From JAFDCJ01 sp964527835 (GTDB taxonomy: Bacteria; Desulfobacterota; Desulfobacteria; Desulfobacterales; JAFDCJ01), in NCBI GenBank assembly GCA_964527835.1, contig CAZGNV010000003.1, forward strand, positions 1 to 64,000: a stretch of 64,000 nt of DNA, written 5' to 3'. Under the pieces are notes generated by a model. The model searched no databases and had not been told where the DNA came from. It worked only from the letters and a program-made list of their open reading frames with translations. The position numbers and the translations under genes are program-made. Numbering within the stretch: the first letter of the stretch is position 1; the number at the start of each line of letters is the position of its first letter. Below, in pieces: positions 18,227 to 27,747 of this stretch.

Positions 18227-18276
18227 CCCGAAAAGGCCTGCTCAAGCGGGAAGATCGACTTTTTTCGGGTTCATCA
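18227..18276. repeat. Partial copy of the dispersed inverted repeat (3' half)
   Basis: CCCGAAAAGGCCTGCTCAAG followed by GCGGGAAGATCGAC, a T-run and CGGGTTCATCA, matching the right arm and right terminus of the ~190-bp repeat. The left half is absent. It lies in the gap between htrA and the radical-SAM gene. Confidence 0.6.
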
Positions 18277-18334
18277 CCTAAAAATCAGCAACCGGCAATG
18301 AAATTCGATGCTGCCTGGCCGGGATGTTATTTAC

Positions 18335-20848
18335 ATGAGCGATCAATCAATTGAAAATCTGTTGGGCCTGGTCGAAAAGCCCAGTCAATATTTAGGCACG
18401 GAAATCAACGCCGTCAAGAAAGATTTGCGACAGGTCAAGCTGCGGTTCGCCCTGGCCTTTCCAGACCTGTACGAAATCGGCACCTCCCATTTCGGCATGC
18501 AGATCCTTTACAACATTTTAAACGCCCGGCCCGACATAGCCGCCGAACGCGTTTTCGCCCCCGGCGTGGATATGGAGGCCCTGCTGCGCAAAAGCGGGCA
18601 GCCGCTGTTTTCCCTCGAATCCCGCCAGCCGCTAAACGGCTTTGACATCATCGGTTTCAGCCTTTTGTACGAGCTCAATTATACCAACGTGTTGACCATG
18701 CTGGACCTGGCCGGCATACCGTTTTTGGCCGCCGACCGGAACGGCTCCCACCCCCTGATTATCGGCGGCGGTCCCATCACCTGCAACCCGGAACCCATTG
18801 CCGAGTTTTTCGATGCCCTGGTGGTGGGCGACGGCGAAGAGGTGATCGTCAAGCTGGCTGACGCCTGGCTGGAGTGGAACAATGAGCGCGGCGAGGATCG
18901 CGGCCGCTTGTTTGAAAAGTGGTCCCGCATCGAAGGCGTCTACATCCCCTCTTTTTTCACAGCCCGCTATGATGCGCGTGGTTTTCAGACCCTGACGCCC
19001 CGCGTTGAAGGCTATGAGCGGGTCAAACGGGCCATCGTTGCCGATCTGGATGCCGCGGCTTTTCCGCAAAAGCCCGTTGTTCCCTTTGGCCGGCCCGTTC
19101 ACGACCGGCTGCGCCTGGAGGTTGTCCGGGGCTGCACCCGGGGCTGCCGTTTTTGCCAGGCCGGAATGATTTATCGTCCCGTGCGCGAGCGTGCACCGCA
19201 AAACCTGCTGGCCCTGGCGGCCGAATGCCTGGCGGCCACCGGCTATGAGGACCTGTCACTGCTTTCGCTGAGCACCGGCGATTACAGCTGTATCGTGCCC
19301 TTGCTGCAGCAGCTGATGCGGCGTCAGGTCCGCGAGCAGGTGGCGGTTTCCCTGCCGTCTTTGCGCGCGGGGACCTTGACCCCCGAACTGATGGGCCTGA
19401 TTAAAAAAGTGCGCAAAACCGGCTTTACCATCGCCCCGGAAGCCGGCAGCCAGCGGCTGCGCGACGTGATCAACAAAAACATCAGCGAGGCCGAAATCAT
19501 TGCCACGGTCACCGACGCCTTCAACCTGGGCTGGCAGGTCATCAAGCTGTATTTCATGATCGGACTGCCCACCGAAACCGACGAGGATCTCGAGGCCCTG
19601 GTGGCGCTGGTAAAAAAGTTGCGGCGCATCCGGGGCGCCGGCGGGCGCCGGGGAAAAATCAACGTCTCGGTGGCCACCTTCATTCCCAAAGCCCACACGC
19701 CGTTTCAGTGGGCGGCCCAGACGCCCCTTGACGCCTCCCGGGAGAAGATTCGCCGGCTCCATGACCGGCTCAGCATGGCCGGGGTGCAGTTCAAATGGCA
19801 GAACCCGGAAGTCAGCTGGCTGGAGGGGCTGTGGGCCCGGGGGGACCGGCGGCTGTCGAGGCTGCTGATTCGCGCCTATAATAAAGGATGTCGTTTTGAC
19901 GGCTGGAGCGATCAGTTCAATTTCCGGCTGTGGCAGGAATCAATCGAGGAAGAGGGCCTGGACCCGGAATTTTTCATTGTCCGCCCCCGCACGGTCGAGG
20001 AGCCGCTTGCCTGGGATCACATTGACTGCCGGGTCGACAAGGAGTTTCTGGCCAGAGAATGGGAAAACGCCCGCCACGGCCGGGTGATCGATGACTGCCG
20101 GCAGGGAAAATGCAGCCTGTGCGGCAGCTGCGATTTCAAGAAAATTGAGAACAAAACCCATGGGGCCGCTGTGTTTGCCGCCGAGCAGACGGCGCCCACC
20201 GCTTCGCAGGCCCCGGGTTTTTATAAAAAACTGTGCATTTACTACTCCAAGCTGGGCCCGGCACGATTTTTCGGGCACCTGGAGATGGTCAACATTTTCT
20301 TGCGGGCCATCAAGCGCGCCGGCATTGCCGTCAAGTATTCGGAAGGGTTTCATCCCAAACCGAAAATTTCCTTTGAAGACCCGCTGCCGGTGGGAATTGA
20401 AAGCCAGCAGGAGCGTTTCGTGCTGACAGTGGCGGGGCATGTCCGCCCCCGGACGGTCCTGGAGCAGCTCAATGCCCGGCTGCCGGCCGGTTTGGCGGTT
20501 CATGACTGCCGGCCGGCCCCGCTCAAAGCCAGGGGTCCGGCCGAACAGCAGCAGACCTGGCGCGTTACCCTGGCCGAAGGGCAGTTCGACCCCCAGCAGC
20601 TCGACGCCTTTATCCGCCGGGTCGAGGCTTTGCTGCGCTGGACGAATCGAAAAGGAAAGTTGAAAAAAATTGATTTAAAGCGTATGGTAAAAGAGATCGG
20701 CCTGGTCAATTCAGCCTGCCTGGAAATGACCCTGGCCGTCGGGCAGGGCGCCACCGTGCGCCCACGGCAGGTGCTGGAATATGTTTTTGGCCTTGCGGAG
20801 GAAGAGATTAAAAAAGCCAGAATCATTAAACTGGCGATCGACAGATGA
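18335..20848 (+). CDS. B12-binding radical SAM protein fused to a DUF2344 domain (TIGR03960/TIGR03936 type)
   Basis: 837 residues from the ATG at 18335 (GGGA 11 nt upstream). The N-terminal ~200 residues form a cobalamin-binding-like domain (IIGFSLLYELNYTNVLTMLD; IIGGGPITCNPEPIAEFFD; GDGEE). The radical SAM core carries C267xxxC271xxC274 for the 4Fe-4S cluster. After a CxxC-type segment (GKCSLCGSC) the C-terminal ~215 residues match DUF2344 (ARFFGHLEMVNIFLRAIKRAG; YSEGFHPKPKISFEDPLPVG). This fusion is common in anaerobic deltaproteobacteria and typically precedes rng, as here. Its substrate is unknown; linkage suggests RNA or ribosome metabolism. Confidence 0.9.
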   Translation: MSDQSIENLLGLVEKPSQYLGTEINAVKKDLRQVKLRFALAFPDLYEIGTSHFGMQILYNILNARPDIAAERVFAPGVDMEALLRKSGQPLFSLESRQPLNGFDIIGFSLLYELNYTNVLTMLDLAGIPFLAADRNGSHPLIIGGGPITCNPEPIAEFFDALVVGDGEEVIVKLADAWLEWNNERGEDRGRLFEKWSRIEGVYIPSFFTARYDARGFQTLTPRVEGYERVKRAIVADLDAAAFPQKPVVPFGRPVHDRLRLEVVRGCTRGCRFCQAGMIYRPVRERAPQNLLALAAECLAATGYEDLSLLSLSTGDYSCIVPLLQQLMRRQVREQVAVSLPSLRAGTLTPELMGLIKKVRKTGFTIAPEAGSQRLRDVINKNISEAEIIATVTDAFNLGWQVIKLYFMIGLPTETDEDLEALVALVKKLRRIRGAGGRRGKINVSVATFIPKAHTPFQWAAQTPLDASREKIRRLHDRLSMAGVQFKWQNPEVSWLEGLWARGDRRLSRLLIRAYNKGCRFDGWSDQFNFRLWQESIEEEGLDPEFFIVRPRTVEEPLAWDHIDCRVDKEFLAREWENARHGRVIDDCRQGKCSLCGSCDFKKIENKTHGAAVFAAEQTAPTASQAPGFYKKLCIYYSKLGPARFFGHLEMVNIFLRAIKRAGIAVKYSEGFHPKPKISFEDPLPVGIESQQERFVLTVAGHVRPRTVLEQLNARLPAGLAVHDCRPAPLKARGPAEQQQTWRVTLAEGQFDPQQLDAFIRRVEALLRWTNRKGKLKKIDLKRMVKEIGLVNSACLEMTLAVGQGATVRPRQVLEYVFGLAEEEIKKARIIKLAIDR

Positions 20849-21002
20849 TGGCAAAGCGCATGGCGCAGAGGGCAAAAATGCCAACCCGGCGGCTCTCCGA
20901 TTTTAATGCCAGGATATCGTTTTAAGATCTTAAATGAGGCCCGATGCCGGTAACGCTTTGCGCTATGCTCCATGCGCAATGCGACTGGCGGAGCCAGGAT
21001 AT

Positions 21003-22547
21003 ATGTATAAACAGCTGGTCATCAACGTCTGTGAGCACGAAACCCGGGTGGCGCTGCTCGAAGACGGCAACATTGCCGAGCTTTACATCGACCGGGGGGA
21101 TGACTCGGACATCGCCGGCAACATTTACAAGGGCCGGGTGCTGCGCGTGCTGCCCGGCATGCAGGCGGCTTTTGTCAATATCGGTTTGAACCAGGCCGCC
21201 TTTCTTTACGTCGACGATGTGTACAGCAACGGCTTCAAGGAATATGAACAGCTGTTTGACATTGCGGCGGAGCAGGTGGAAGTTGACGACCAGTATGCGG
21301 GCAGTGACGAAGGCCCGTCGCCGCTGCGCAAAAATGACTACACCATCGACGAGCTGATCAGCGAAGGCCAGGAGCTCCTCGTTCAGGCGGTAAAATCCCC
21401 CATGGGCACCAAGGGGGCCCGGATATCCTCCCACATTTCCCTTCCCGGCCGCTTCCTGGTGCTGATGCCCACCTCCGATCATATCGGTGTTTCCCGGCGC
21501 ATTGAAGATGAAACCGAGCGCGAACGCCTCAAGGGCCTTGTGCAGCAGCTGCGAAGCGAAAACTACGGCTATATCGTGCGCACCGCGGCTGAAGGTGAAA
21601 AAGAAGAAAAGCTGGCTTACGAGATCGGTTTTTTAAACAACCTCTGGCAGAACATTCAGCGCCGGTTCGAAAATGCCGCCACCCCCTCGCTTTTGCACCA
21701 GGAGCTTTCCATCAGCCTGCGGGCGGTGCGCGACCTGCTGATCCAGGAAGTCGAAAAACTGGTCATCGACGCCCGGCCCACCTATGAGGCGGTACTGTCT
21801 TTTCTGGACACTTACATGCCCAGCCTGAAGGATCATGTGGTCCTGTATGAGGGCCATGAGCCGGTATTTGACGCTTACAATCTGGAAGGTGACATCTCCC
21901 GGGCCCTGCGGCGCAAGGTGTGGCTGAAATCCGGTGGCTACATTCTGATCGAACACACCGAAGCCCTGACCGCCATCGATGTGAACACCGGCCGTTACGT
22001 GGGCAAGCACAACCTGGAAGAAACCATTTTGAAGACCAACCTGGAGGCGGTCAAGGAAATTGCCTACCAGATCCGGCTTAGAGATATCGGGGGCATCATC
22101 ATCATCGATTTTATTGATATGGAAAAAAAATCCAATCAGGAAAAAGTCTGCAGCGCCCTGAAGGAAGCTCTGAAAAAGGACAAAAGCAAAACCCACGTGC
22201 TGCCCATGTCCGAAATGGGGCTGATCCAGATGACCCGCAAACGGACCCGGGAGCCGCTGACGCGGATTCTGTGCGAACCCTGTTTTTACTGTGAAGGGGA
22301 GGGATACCTGATCTCCCGGCAGTCCATCTGCTACAACATTTACCGTGAAATCCAGCGTGATGCCTTCGATACGACCGGCAGCCGGTTGACCCTGCGGGTG
22401 AACCCGGAAATCGCCGAGCTGCTGCTGGGAGTTGAAAACAAGCTGATCGCCGAACTTGAACGCAATATCGGCAAACAGATCGTCATTTATCCCAATCCGA
22501 AGTTTCACATGGAACAATTCGATATCCTCGAAGTTCTCGGCCACTGA
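21003..22547 (+). CDS. rng: Ribonuclease G (RNase E/G family)
   Basis: 514 residues from the ATG at 21003; the longer frame begins in intergenic DNA and lacks similarity. The S1 RNA-binding domain is at about 35-130 (GNIYKGRVLRVLPGMQAAFVNIG), followed by the RNase H-like/5' sensor region and the DNase I-like catalytic part with EHTEALTAIDVNTGRYVG and GGIIIIDFIDM supplying catalytic Asp residues. The Zn-link CEPCFYCEGEG lies near residue 430. It cleaves rRNA precursors and mRNA. It follows the radical-SAM gene by 154 nt and may share a transcript. Confidence 0.95.
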   Translation: MYKQLVINVCEHETRVALLEDGNIAELYIDRGDDSDIAGNIYKGRVLRVLPGMQAAFVNIGLNQAAFLYVDDVYSNGFKEYEQLFDIAAEQVEVDDQYAGSDEGPSPLRKNDYTIDELISEGQELLVQAVKSPMGTKGARISSHISLPGRFLVLMPTSDHIGVSRRIEDETERERLKGLVQQLRSENYGYIVRTAAEGEKEEKLAYEIGFLNNLWQNIQRRFENAATPSLLHQELSISLRAVRDLLIQEVEKLVIDARPTYEAVLSFLDTYMPSLKDHVVLYEGHEPVFDAYNLEGDISRALRRKVWLKSGGYILIEHTEALTAIDVNTGRYVGKHNLEETILKTNLEAVKEIAYQIRLRDIGGIIIIDFIDMEKKSNQEKVCSALKEALKKDKSKTHVLPMSEMGLIQMTRKRTREPLTRILCEPCFYCEGEGYLISRQSICYNIYREIQRDAFDTTGSRLTLRVNPEIAELLLGVENKLIAELERNIGKQIVIYPNPKFHMEQFDILEVLGH

Positions 22548-22612
22548 TTTTTCCGTTCCCGGGCCGGCTGCGACATCATCTTGTTTTTTTCATTTATCTC
22601 GGATATTTGCTC

Positions 22613-22641
22613 TTGACAGGCAACAAAGCCTATGGTTTATT
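22613..22641 (+). promoter_or_regulatory. Possible promoter of rpmH-rnpA
   Basis: TTGACA at 22613-22618, then a 17-nt spacer and TTTATT at 22636-22641, a weak -10 match. It lies about 100 nt upstream of rpmH in a 196-nt gap after rng. No DnaA-box cluster was seen here. Confidence 0.35.
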
Positions 22642-22743
22642 TGTCCGGTTTAGGCTTGAACAATTTATCATCATCGGCGCAGGGCAGCTGCTCCCTGGCA
22701 ACGTTATTATACAGCGAACAAGGGATCATAAGGAATTTTCATC

Positions 22744-22878
22744 ATGAAACGTACTTTTCAACCCAGTAGAATCAAACGCGCCCGCAATCACGGGTTTCGC
22801 AAGCGGATGTCCACCAAACAGGGGCGCCGAATCATCAACCGGCGGCGGGCAAAAGGCAGGGCCCGGCTGGCCGGATAA
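22744..22878 (+). CDS. rpmH: 50S ribosomal protein L34
   Basis: 44 residues, the full usual length of L34. It opens MKRTFQPSRIKRARNHGFRK and continues with the Arg/Lys-rich RMSTKQGRRIINRRRAKGR, ending LAG. The ATG follows AAGGAA. L34 is the small late-assembling protein of the large subunit. It heads the conserved rpmH-rnpA-yidD-yidC-jag-mnmE block. Confidence 0.97.
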   Translation: MKRTFQPSRIKRARNHGFRKRMSTKQGRRIINRRRAKGRARLAG

Positions 22879-22936
22879 CAGGCCATCGGGGTGGATAGAA
22901 AAACAAAGCAAATCAATATGTTACGGGAAAGATCTG

Positions 22937-23296
22937 TTGCGGTTTTCCCTCACCAAGGCCGATCGGATTCGAAAGCGCAGCGAATTCGTTGCCCTTTCCA
23001 AATCCGGCTACAAAGTCCAAAACAAGTACTTTATTGCCTGTTTTGCCCCGGGCCGCCAACCCCGTTGCCGGCTGGGCATAACGGTTACCAAAAAGGTCGG
23101 CAAGGCGGTTGAACGCAACAGAATTAAGCGGATGGTGCGCGAATTTTTTCGATTAAACCGGCATCGATTATCGGGGAACTGGGACATCAACATCATCGCC
23201 AAAACCCGGGCGGCCGGGCTGTCATCCGAAACCGCCGGACAAAGCCTGCAGGATATCTTTGATCGGATATCACACCATGAAGATCATCAAAAATAG
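22937..23296 (+). CDS. rnpA: Ribonuclease P protein component
   Basis: 119 residues, starting at TTG 22937 because no ATG or GTG lies in frame upstream before non-coding sequence, and GGGAAAG lies 8-12 nt before it. The family signature is clear: RIRKRSEFVALSKSGYK, LGITVTKKVGKAVERNRIKR and the RMVREFFRLNR helix. It binds the RNase P RNA and helps process tRNA 5' ends. It overlaps yidD by 20 nt. Confidence 0.93.
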   Translation: MRFSLTKADRIRKRSEFVALSKSGYKVQNKYFIACFAPGRQPRCRLGITVTKKVGKAVERNRIKRMVREFFRLNRHRLSGNWDINIIAKTRAAGLSSETAGQSLQDIFDRISHHEDHQK

Positions 23297-23507
23297 CATT
23301 GCCATCCTGCTGCTGGCGCTGATCCGACTGTACCAGTACAGCCTGTCACCGTTTCTGGGGCCGACATGTCGCTTTCACCCCAGCTGCTCGGAATATGCCT
23401 GTCAGGCCATCCGTCGGTACGGTCCGCTGGGCGGCCTGGTGCTGGCCGGCAAGCGCATCCTGCGGTGCCATCCGTTTCATCCCGGCGGAATCGACCCGGT
23501 CCCCTGA
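23277..23507 (+). CDS. yidD: Membrane protein insertion efficiency factor YidD
   Basis: 76 residues from the ATG at 23277, which overlaps rnpA by 20 nt. The family core is complete: YQYSLSPFLGPTCRFHPSCSEYA, followed by AIRRYGPLGGLVLAGKRILRCHPFHPGGIDPVP. The N-terminus is an amphipathic/hydrophobic helix. YidD assists YidC-dependent membrane insertion. yidC follows after 254 nt in which no gene or known element was seen. Confidence 0.95.
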   Translation: MKIIKNSIAILLLALIRLYQYSLSPFLGPTCRFHPSCSEYACQAIRRYGPLGGLVLAGKRILRCHPFHPGGIDPVP

Positions 23508-23761
23508 GATGCAGCCGGCGCCGACGACCGGGCGGCTGAACTTGAACCGGACACGACCAGTCACTGAAATCCGGGAACCTCCGCAGATTGCTGGAAGTCG
23601 ATTCTGTCAAAGCCGATCCCCGTTTTACGTGGGATTCTATCCACCCGCCTCCAGCCCGGATCGCTCCGGGGAACCTGCCGCCTTAAACGCAAATACAAGG
23701 ATCAACACAGGGGCCGAACAATTTTGCAATGCAGTTTTCAATGAGCCTTTAGGAGAAGAGC

Positions 23762-25432
23762 ATGGACCAAGCGCGTCTGATCATTGCCATCGTCTTGTCG
23801 GTAATTATTTTTGTGGTCTGGCAGCTTTTTTTTGTAGACCAGCAAGCCGTTCGCCAACCGCCTGCCAAAGATCAACCACCCGCGGCCAAAACTGAAGCCG
23901 TGCAAAAGCCCCGGCCCTACAGCCCGGAAACCCAAAAAGCCGCGCCGTCCGAAATGCAGCCAACAGTGCCGACGGCCGCAAAACCGGAAAAAGCCGCCCG
24001 TATCATCACCGTGGACACACCGCTGTACCGGGTGCAAATTTCGGAAAAAGGGGCGGGTTTTACCAGCTTTCTGCTTAAAAAATACCGGGAGCAGGTGGAT
24101 GAAAACGCTCCGCTCAAGGAGCTGATCCTCCAGGACGGGGGAATGCAAACCGTACGGCTCGGATTTGCCGGCAACAGCCTGCCGGGTCTTGACAGGGCCG
24201 TATTTTCAACCCAACTTAAAACAGACACCTTGAAAATTGCCGGCGCTGCGCAGAAGATCACTTTTGCGTGGCAATCCCCCCGGGGCGTGGTGGTGGAAAA
24301 AACCTATCGTTTTACCCCGGATTCCTATGTCATCGATCTGGAGGTCAACGTCAAAAACGGCTCGGATCAACCGCTCAAGGACCGGCTGTACGTGGCCCTG
24401 GCAAACGGGTTGCCGGCCGAGGCGTCACGCTACGGATTCGAAGGGCCCAGTGCGCTGATCGACAACAAGCTCCAGCAGGTGAAGATCAAAAAGATTGAAA
24501 AGCAGAACACTTTCAGCGGCAAGCTGCAGTGGATCGCATTGCAGGGACGCTACTTCATGACCGGCCTGATCGCTCAAAAACTTACCGAGGCCAGCATGCA
24601 GCTGTTCGCGGAACCGCAAAAACGCATCGAGGCCCGCTATGTGCTGCCGGAAACCACCTTTGCTCCGGCCACCCGGACCCAGTATTCCTACCAGCTGTAT
24701 TTCGGTCCCATGAGCATCGGCATCCTGAAGAAGGTGGGCCATGATCTGGACAAAATCATCAATTTCGGCATGTTCGATATCCTGGCCAAGCCCATGGTCT
24801 GGCTCATGAATTTCCTGTACAGCTTTATCCCCAACTACGGAGTGGCCATTATCATTCTGACCATTCTGACGAAGATCTTGCTGTGGCCCCTGGGGTCCAA
24901 AAGCTACAAATCCATGAGCGAAATGAAAAAGATCCAGCCGCTGATGAAGGAGATTCGTGAGAAATACAAAAACGACAAGAAGAAGATGAACGAAGAGGTC
25001 ATGGGCCTGTACCGGACCTATAAAATCAATCCCCTGGGGGGATGCCTGCCCATGGTGGTGCAGATCCCGGTGTTTTTCGCCCTCTACCGGATGCTTTACC
25101 AGTCCATCGAACTGCGCCATGCGCCCTTTTTTCTGTGGATCAACGATCTGTCCGCGCCGGATCGGCTGTTTCATTTCAATTTTACCGTGCCCTTCATGCA
25201 GCCGCCATACGGGATTCCGGTGCTGACCATCATCATGGGGGTCACCATGCTGCTGCAACAGAAGATGTCCCCCCCCATGGGGGATCCGGCCCAGGCGAAA
25301 ATGATGATGTTCATGCCGTTGATTTTCACGGTGATTTTCATTAACTTTCCCGCCGGGCTGGTGCTTTACTGGCTGGTGAACAACATTCTTTCCATCGCTC
25401 AGCAATACTATATTCAGAAAAAATATGCCTGA
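23762..25432 (+). CDS. yidC: Membrane protein insertase YidC
   Basis: 556 residues, the Gram-negative form. The N-terminal TM helix is at about 6-22, followed by a Pro/Lys/Ala-rich linker and the large periplasmic beta-supersandwich (about 75-330). The conserved insertase domain (about 350-550) has five TM segments, including NYGVAIIILTILTKILLWPL with the conserved Arg replaced by Lys, NPLGGCLPMVVQIPVFFALY and FPAGLVLYWLVNN. AGGAGA precedes the ATG. It inserts and folds inner-membrane proteins alone or with SecYEG. Confidence 0.96.
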   Translation: MDQARLIIAIVLSVIIFVVWQLFFVDQQAVRQPPAKDQPPAAKTEAVQKPRPYSPETQKAAPSEMQPTVPTAAKPEKAARIITVDTPLYRVQISEKGAGFTSFLLKKYREQVDENAPLKELILQDGGMQTVRLGFAGNSLPGLDRAVFSTQLKTDTLKIAGAAQKITFAWQSPRGVVVEKTYRFTPDSYVIDLEVNVKNGSDQPLKDRLYVALANGLPAEASRYGFEGPSALIDNKLQQVKIKKIEKQNTFSGKLQWIALQGRYFMTGLIAQKLTEASMQLFAEPQKRIEARYVLPETTFAPATRTQYSYQLYFGPMSIGILKKVGHDLDKIINFGMFDILAKPMVWLMNFLYSFIPNYGVAIIILTILTKILLWPLGSKSYKSMSEMKKIQPLMKEIREKYKNDKKKMNEEVMGLYRTYKINPLGGCLPMVVQIPVFFALYRMLYQSIELRHAPFFLWINDLSAPDRLFHFNFTVPFMQPPYGIPVLTIIMGVTMLLQQKMSPPMGDPAQAKMMMFMPLIFTVIFINFPAGLVLYWLVNNILSIAQQYYIQKKYA

Positions 25433-25449
25433 TTACGGAGGGTTAAAAT

Positions 25450-26250
25450 ATGTCAGCTTTTGAAATCGAGGCTAAAAATCTGTCTCGGGCCGTCAAAAAA
25501 GCCTGCGAACAACTCAACGTTTCCGAGGATGAGCTGCGCTACGATATTCTTTCCCGCGGCTCCAGCGGCATTTTCGGGCTGGGTCGACCCAAAAAGGCCC
25601 GCATTCGGGTTTACGTCGCCGAACAGGCGGCCCCCCAGGAGGCCTCCGGGCCTGCGGCAGCTGATTTTGAAGCCATAGGTTCCGGCGACGGGGCGCTTCA
25701 AACTCCGGAGCGTTCCCCGGAAAGTCCCGTCGCCGATGCCCCTGTCCCGGCGGATATTCCCGCCGAACTGGTGGATCTGGGCCAGGCGGCGCTGCAGCGC
25801 ATTGTCGATGCCATTACCGATGACGCCCGGATTTCCATCCAGGCCGAACCCGACCGGATCCAGTACAATGTCGCCGGCGGCAACCCCGCACTGCTGATCG
25901 GCAAAAAAGGGCAGACTCTGGAAGCGATTCAAACCCTGGTGGATAAAATTGTCAACCGGTCCAACAACAACCACCATCGCATCCGGGTCCGGGTGGATGT
26001 TGAAGGGTATCTGGAAACGCGCAGGCAAAACCTGGAGAAGCTCGCCGAGCGGATGGCCGACAAATCCAGACGCATCGGCAAGCCCGTGTCCCTGGGCCAG
26101 ATGAACGCTTACGATCGGCGCACCGTGCACATGGCGCTCAAGGACCATCCGGATGTACTGACCAAAAGCCGGGGGGAAGGCCATCTGCGCAAACTGGTCA
26201 TTTTTCCGCGCAAAAGCAGAACCAGACGCCCCCGGCAGCAGTTGAACTAG
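25450..26250 (+). CDS. jag: RNA-binding protein Jag/KhpB
   Basis: 266 residues. Jag-N domain at about 1-55 (AFEIEAKNLSRAVKKACEQL; LSRGSSGIFGLGRPKKARIRV), an acidic/Ala-Pro linker (60-105), a KH domain (about 112-185, with LLIGKKGQTLEAIQTLVDKI containing the GKKG loop) and an R3H domain at the C-terminus (MNAYDRRTVHMALKDHPDVLT). It lies 17 nt after yidC and 8 nt before mnmE, so it is part of one operon. KhpB-type proteins bind small RNAs and mRNAs and affect division and envelope. Confidence 0.93.
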   Translation: MSAFEIEAKNLSRAVKKACEQLNVSEDELRYDILSRGSSGIFGLGRPKKARIRVYVAEQAAPQEASGPAAADFEAIGSGDGALQTPERSPESPVADAPVPADIPAELVDLGQAALQRIVDAITDDARISIQAEPDRIQYNVAGGNPALLIGKKGQTLEAIQTLVDKIVNRSNNNHHRIRVRVDVEGYLETRRQNLEKLAERMADKSRRIGKPVSLGQMNAYDRRTVHMALKDHPDVLTKSRGEGHLRKLVIFPRKSRTRRPRQQLN

Positions 26251-26258
26251 TCACCAAA

Positions 26259-27686
26259 ATGGAGCAGGCCACCATTGCGGCCATTGCCACCCCCGGCGGC
26301 CGGGGCGGCATCGGCATCATTAAAATCTCAGGGCCCGGGGCGATCGGGATTGCCGCCGCTCTTTTTCTGCCGGGGGGCGATCGGGCCGGAGGCGATGCTC
26401 TCTTTTCCGGGGTCCTTTCCGCTGCCGGGGGTGACCGCTGGCAGTCCCGGCGCCTGTATTACGGTCACATCGTCGATCCTGACCACCAGCGGGTCATCGA
26501 CGAAGTTTTGCTGAGCGTGATGAAGGCCCCCCTGTCCTACACCCGGGAGGATGTGGTTGAAATCAACGCCCACGGCGGGCGGCAGGCGCTCAACAGCATT
26601 CTCGAACTGGTGCTCAAAAAAGGGGCCCGGCTGGCAGAACCCGGCGAGTTTACCAAAAGGGCTTTTTTGAACGGGCGCATTGATTTGACTCAGGCAGAAG
26701 CGGTCATGGATGTCATCTGTGCCCGGACGGAAGCTTCACTGCATGCGGCTGCCGCCCAGATGCACGGCAAGATGAAACAGGCCGTCGAAAACATGCGGCA
26801 GTACCTGGTCGAGCAGCTTACCCTTGTAGAAGCCGCCATTGATTTTCCCGACGATGTGTCTGAAACGGTGGACCCACCGGCTGCAGCCGACGGGTTGCGC
26901 ACCCGGGTGGTCCAGCCCCTGCAGGCCCTGATTCGACAGTATGAGGAAGGGCATTTAATCCGCGACGGACTTAAAGTGGCGGTGGTCGGCCGCCCCAACG
27001 TAGGAAAATCGAGCCTGCTCAATTGTCTGCTGCAAAAGGAGCGGGCCATCGTCACCGATGTGCCCGGGACCACCCGGGATACCATCGAAGAAACCATCAA
27101 CCTGGAAGGCTTTCCCGTGGTGCTGGTCGATTGCGCCGGGCTTCATGAAACCGAAGATCCCATCGAATGCCTGGGGGCCCGCAAGACCCTTGAAGCCCTT
27201 GACAGCGCGGACCTGGTGCTTTTGGTGGTTGAAGCCCAGCAAACATTGGCAGACGACGATGCGGATATATATGAACGCATCCGGCATAAGCCGGGCATCA
27301 TCGTGATCAACAAGACCGATCTGGTGGAGGGCAAGCCGGTGGTCGAGATTCCCGGCAATTGGTATCCGCAATGCCGGGTGTCCACCTCGGCGCTGTATGA
27401 CCGGGGCATCGAGGTCCTTAAAAAAAAGATCATCCAGACCGCTTTTGGTAAAACCCCCATTGAATTGGACGATGCCATTATTCCCAACCTGCGGCAGAAA
27501 CAGCTGCTGGAAGCCACCCTGGAAGCCGTGCTGGCCATCGTCGGTCAGCTGGAAGGCGATGTTGCCGTCGAACTGATTGCCCTGCAGCTGCAGGAGGCCA
27601 TCGAATTTCTCGGGCAGATTCTGGGCATCAGTGTCAAGGTGGATGTCCTCGAACAGATATTCAACCGGTTTTGCATCGGCAAGTAA
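26259..27686 (+). CDS. mnmE: tRNA modification GTPase MnmE
   Basis: 475 residues. N-terminal tetrahydrofolate-binding domain (TIAAIATPGGRGGIGIIKISG), a helical domain, and an inserted G domain with G1 GRPNVGKSSLL, G2/G3 region DVPGTTRDTIEE and DCAGLHETED, and G4 NKTD. The C-terminal CIGK is the conserved catalytic Cys motif. With MnmG it installs the cmnm5 group on U34 of certain tRNAs. MnmG is not in the window. The ATG is 8 nt after jag. A parS site follows the stop within 11 nt. Confidence 0.96.
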   Translation: MEQATIAAIATPGGRGGIGIIKISGPGAIGIAAALFLPGGDRAGGDALFSGVLSAAGGDRWQSRRLYYGHIVDPDHQRVIDEVLLSVMKAPLSYTREDVVEINAHGGRQALNSILELVLKKGARLAEPGEFTKRAFLNGRIDLTQAEAVMDVICARTEASLHAAAAQMHGKMKQAVENMRQYLVEQLTLVEAAIDFPDDVSETVDPPAAADGLRTRVVQPLQALIRQYEEGHLIRDGLKVAVVGRPNVGKSSLLNCLLQKERAIVTDVPGTTRDTIEETINLEGFPVVLVDCAGLHETEDPIECLGARKTLEALDSADLVLLVVEAQQTLADDDADIYERIRHKPGIIVINKTDLVEGKPVVEIPGNWYPQCRVSTSALYDRGIEVLKKKIIQTAFGKTPIELDDAIIPNLRQKQLLEATLEAVLAIVGQLEGDVAVELIALQLQEAIEFLGQILGISVKVDVLEQIFNRFCIGK

Positions 27687-27697
27687 AAATCCCACCA

Positions 27698-27713
27698 TGT
27701 TTCACGTGAAACA
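27698..27713. promoter_or_regulatory. parS: parS centromere site
   Basis: TGTTTCACGTGAAACA is a perfect 16-bp match to the bacterial parS consensus bound by ParB. It is the centre of a larger perfect 28-bp palindrome at 27692-27719. It stands directly after mnmE in the origin-proximal gene block, as expected for parS. The palindrome might also act as a transcript end, but it lacks a T-tract. Confidence 0.93.
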
Positions 27714-27747
27714 TGGTGGCAAGGTACAAGGTATTAAGTTCAGGTTT

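Noticed and set aside
22548..22743. oriC next to rpmH
   Set aside because: The gene order suggests proximity to the origin, but no DnaA-box cluster or dnaA gene was seen here.
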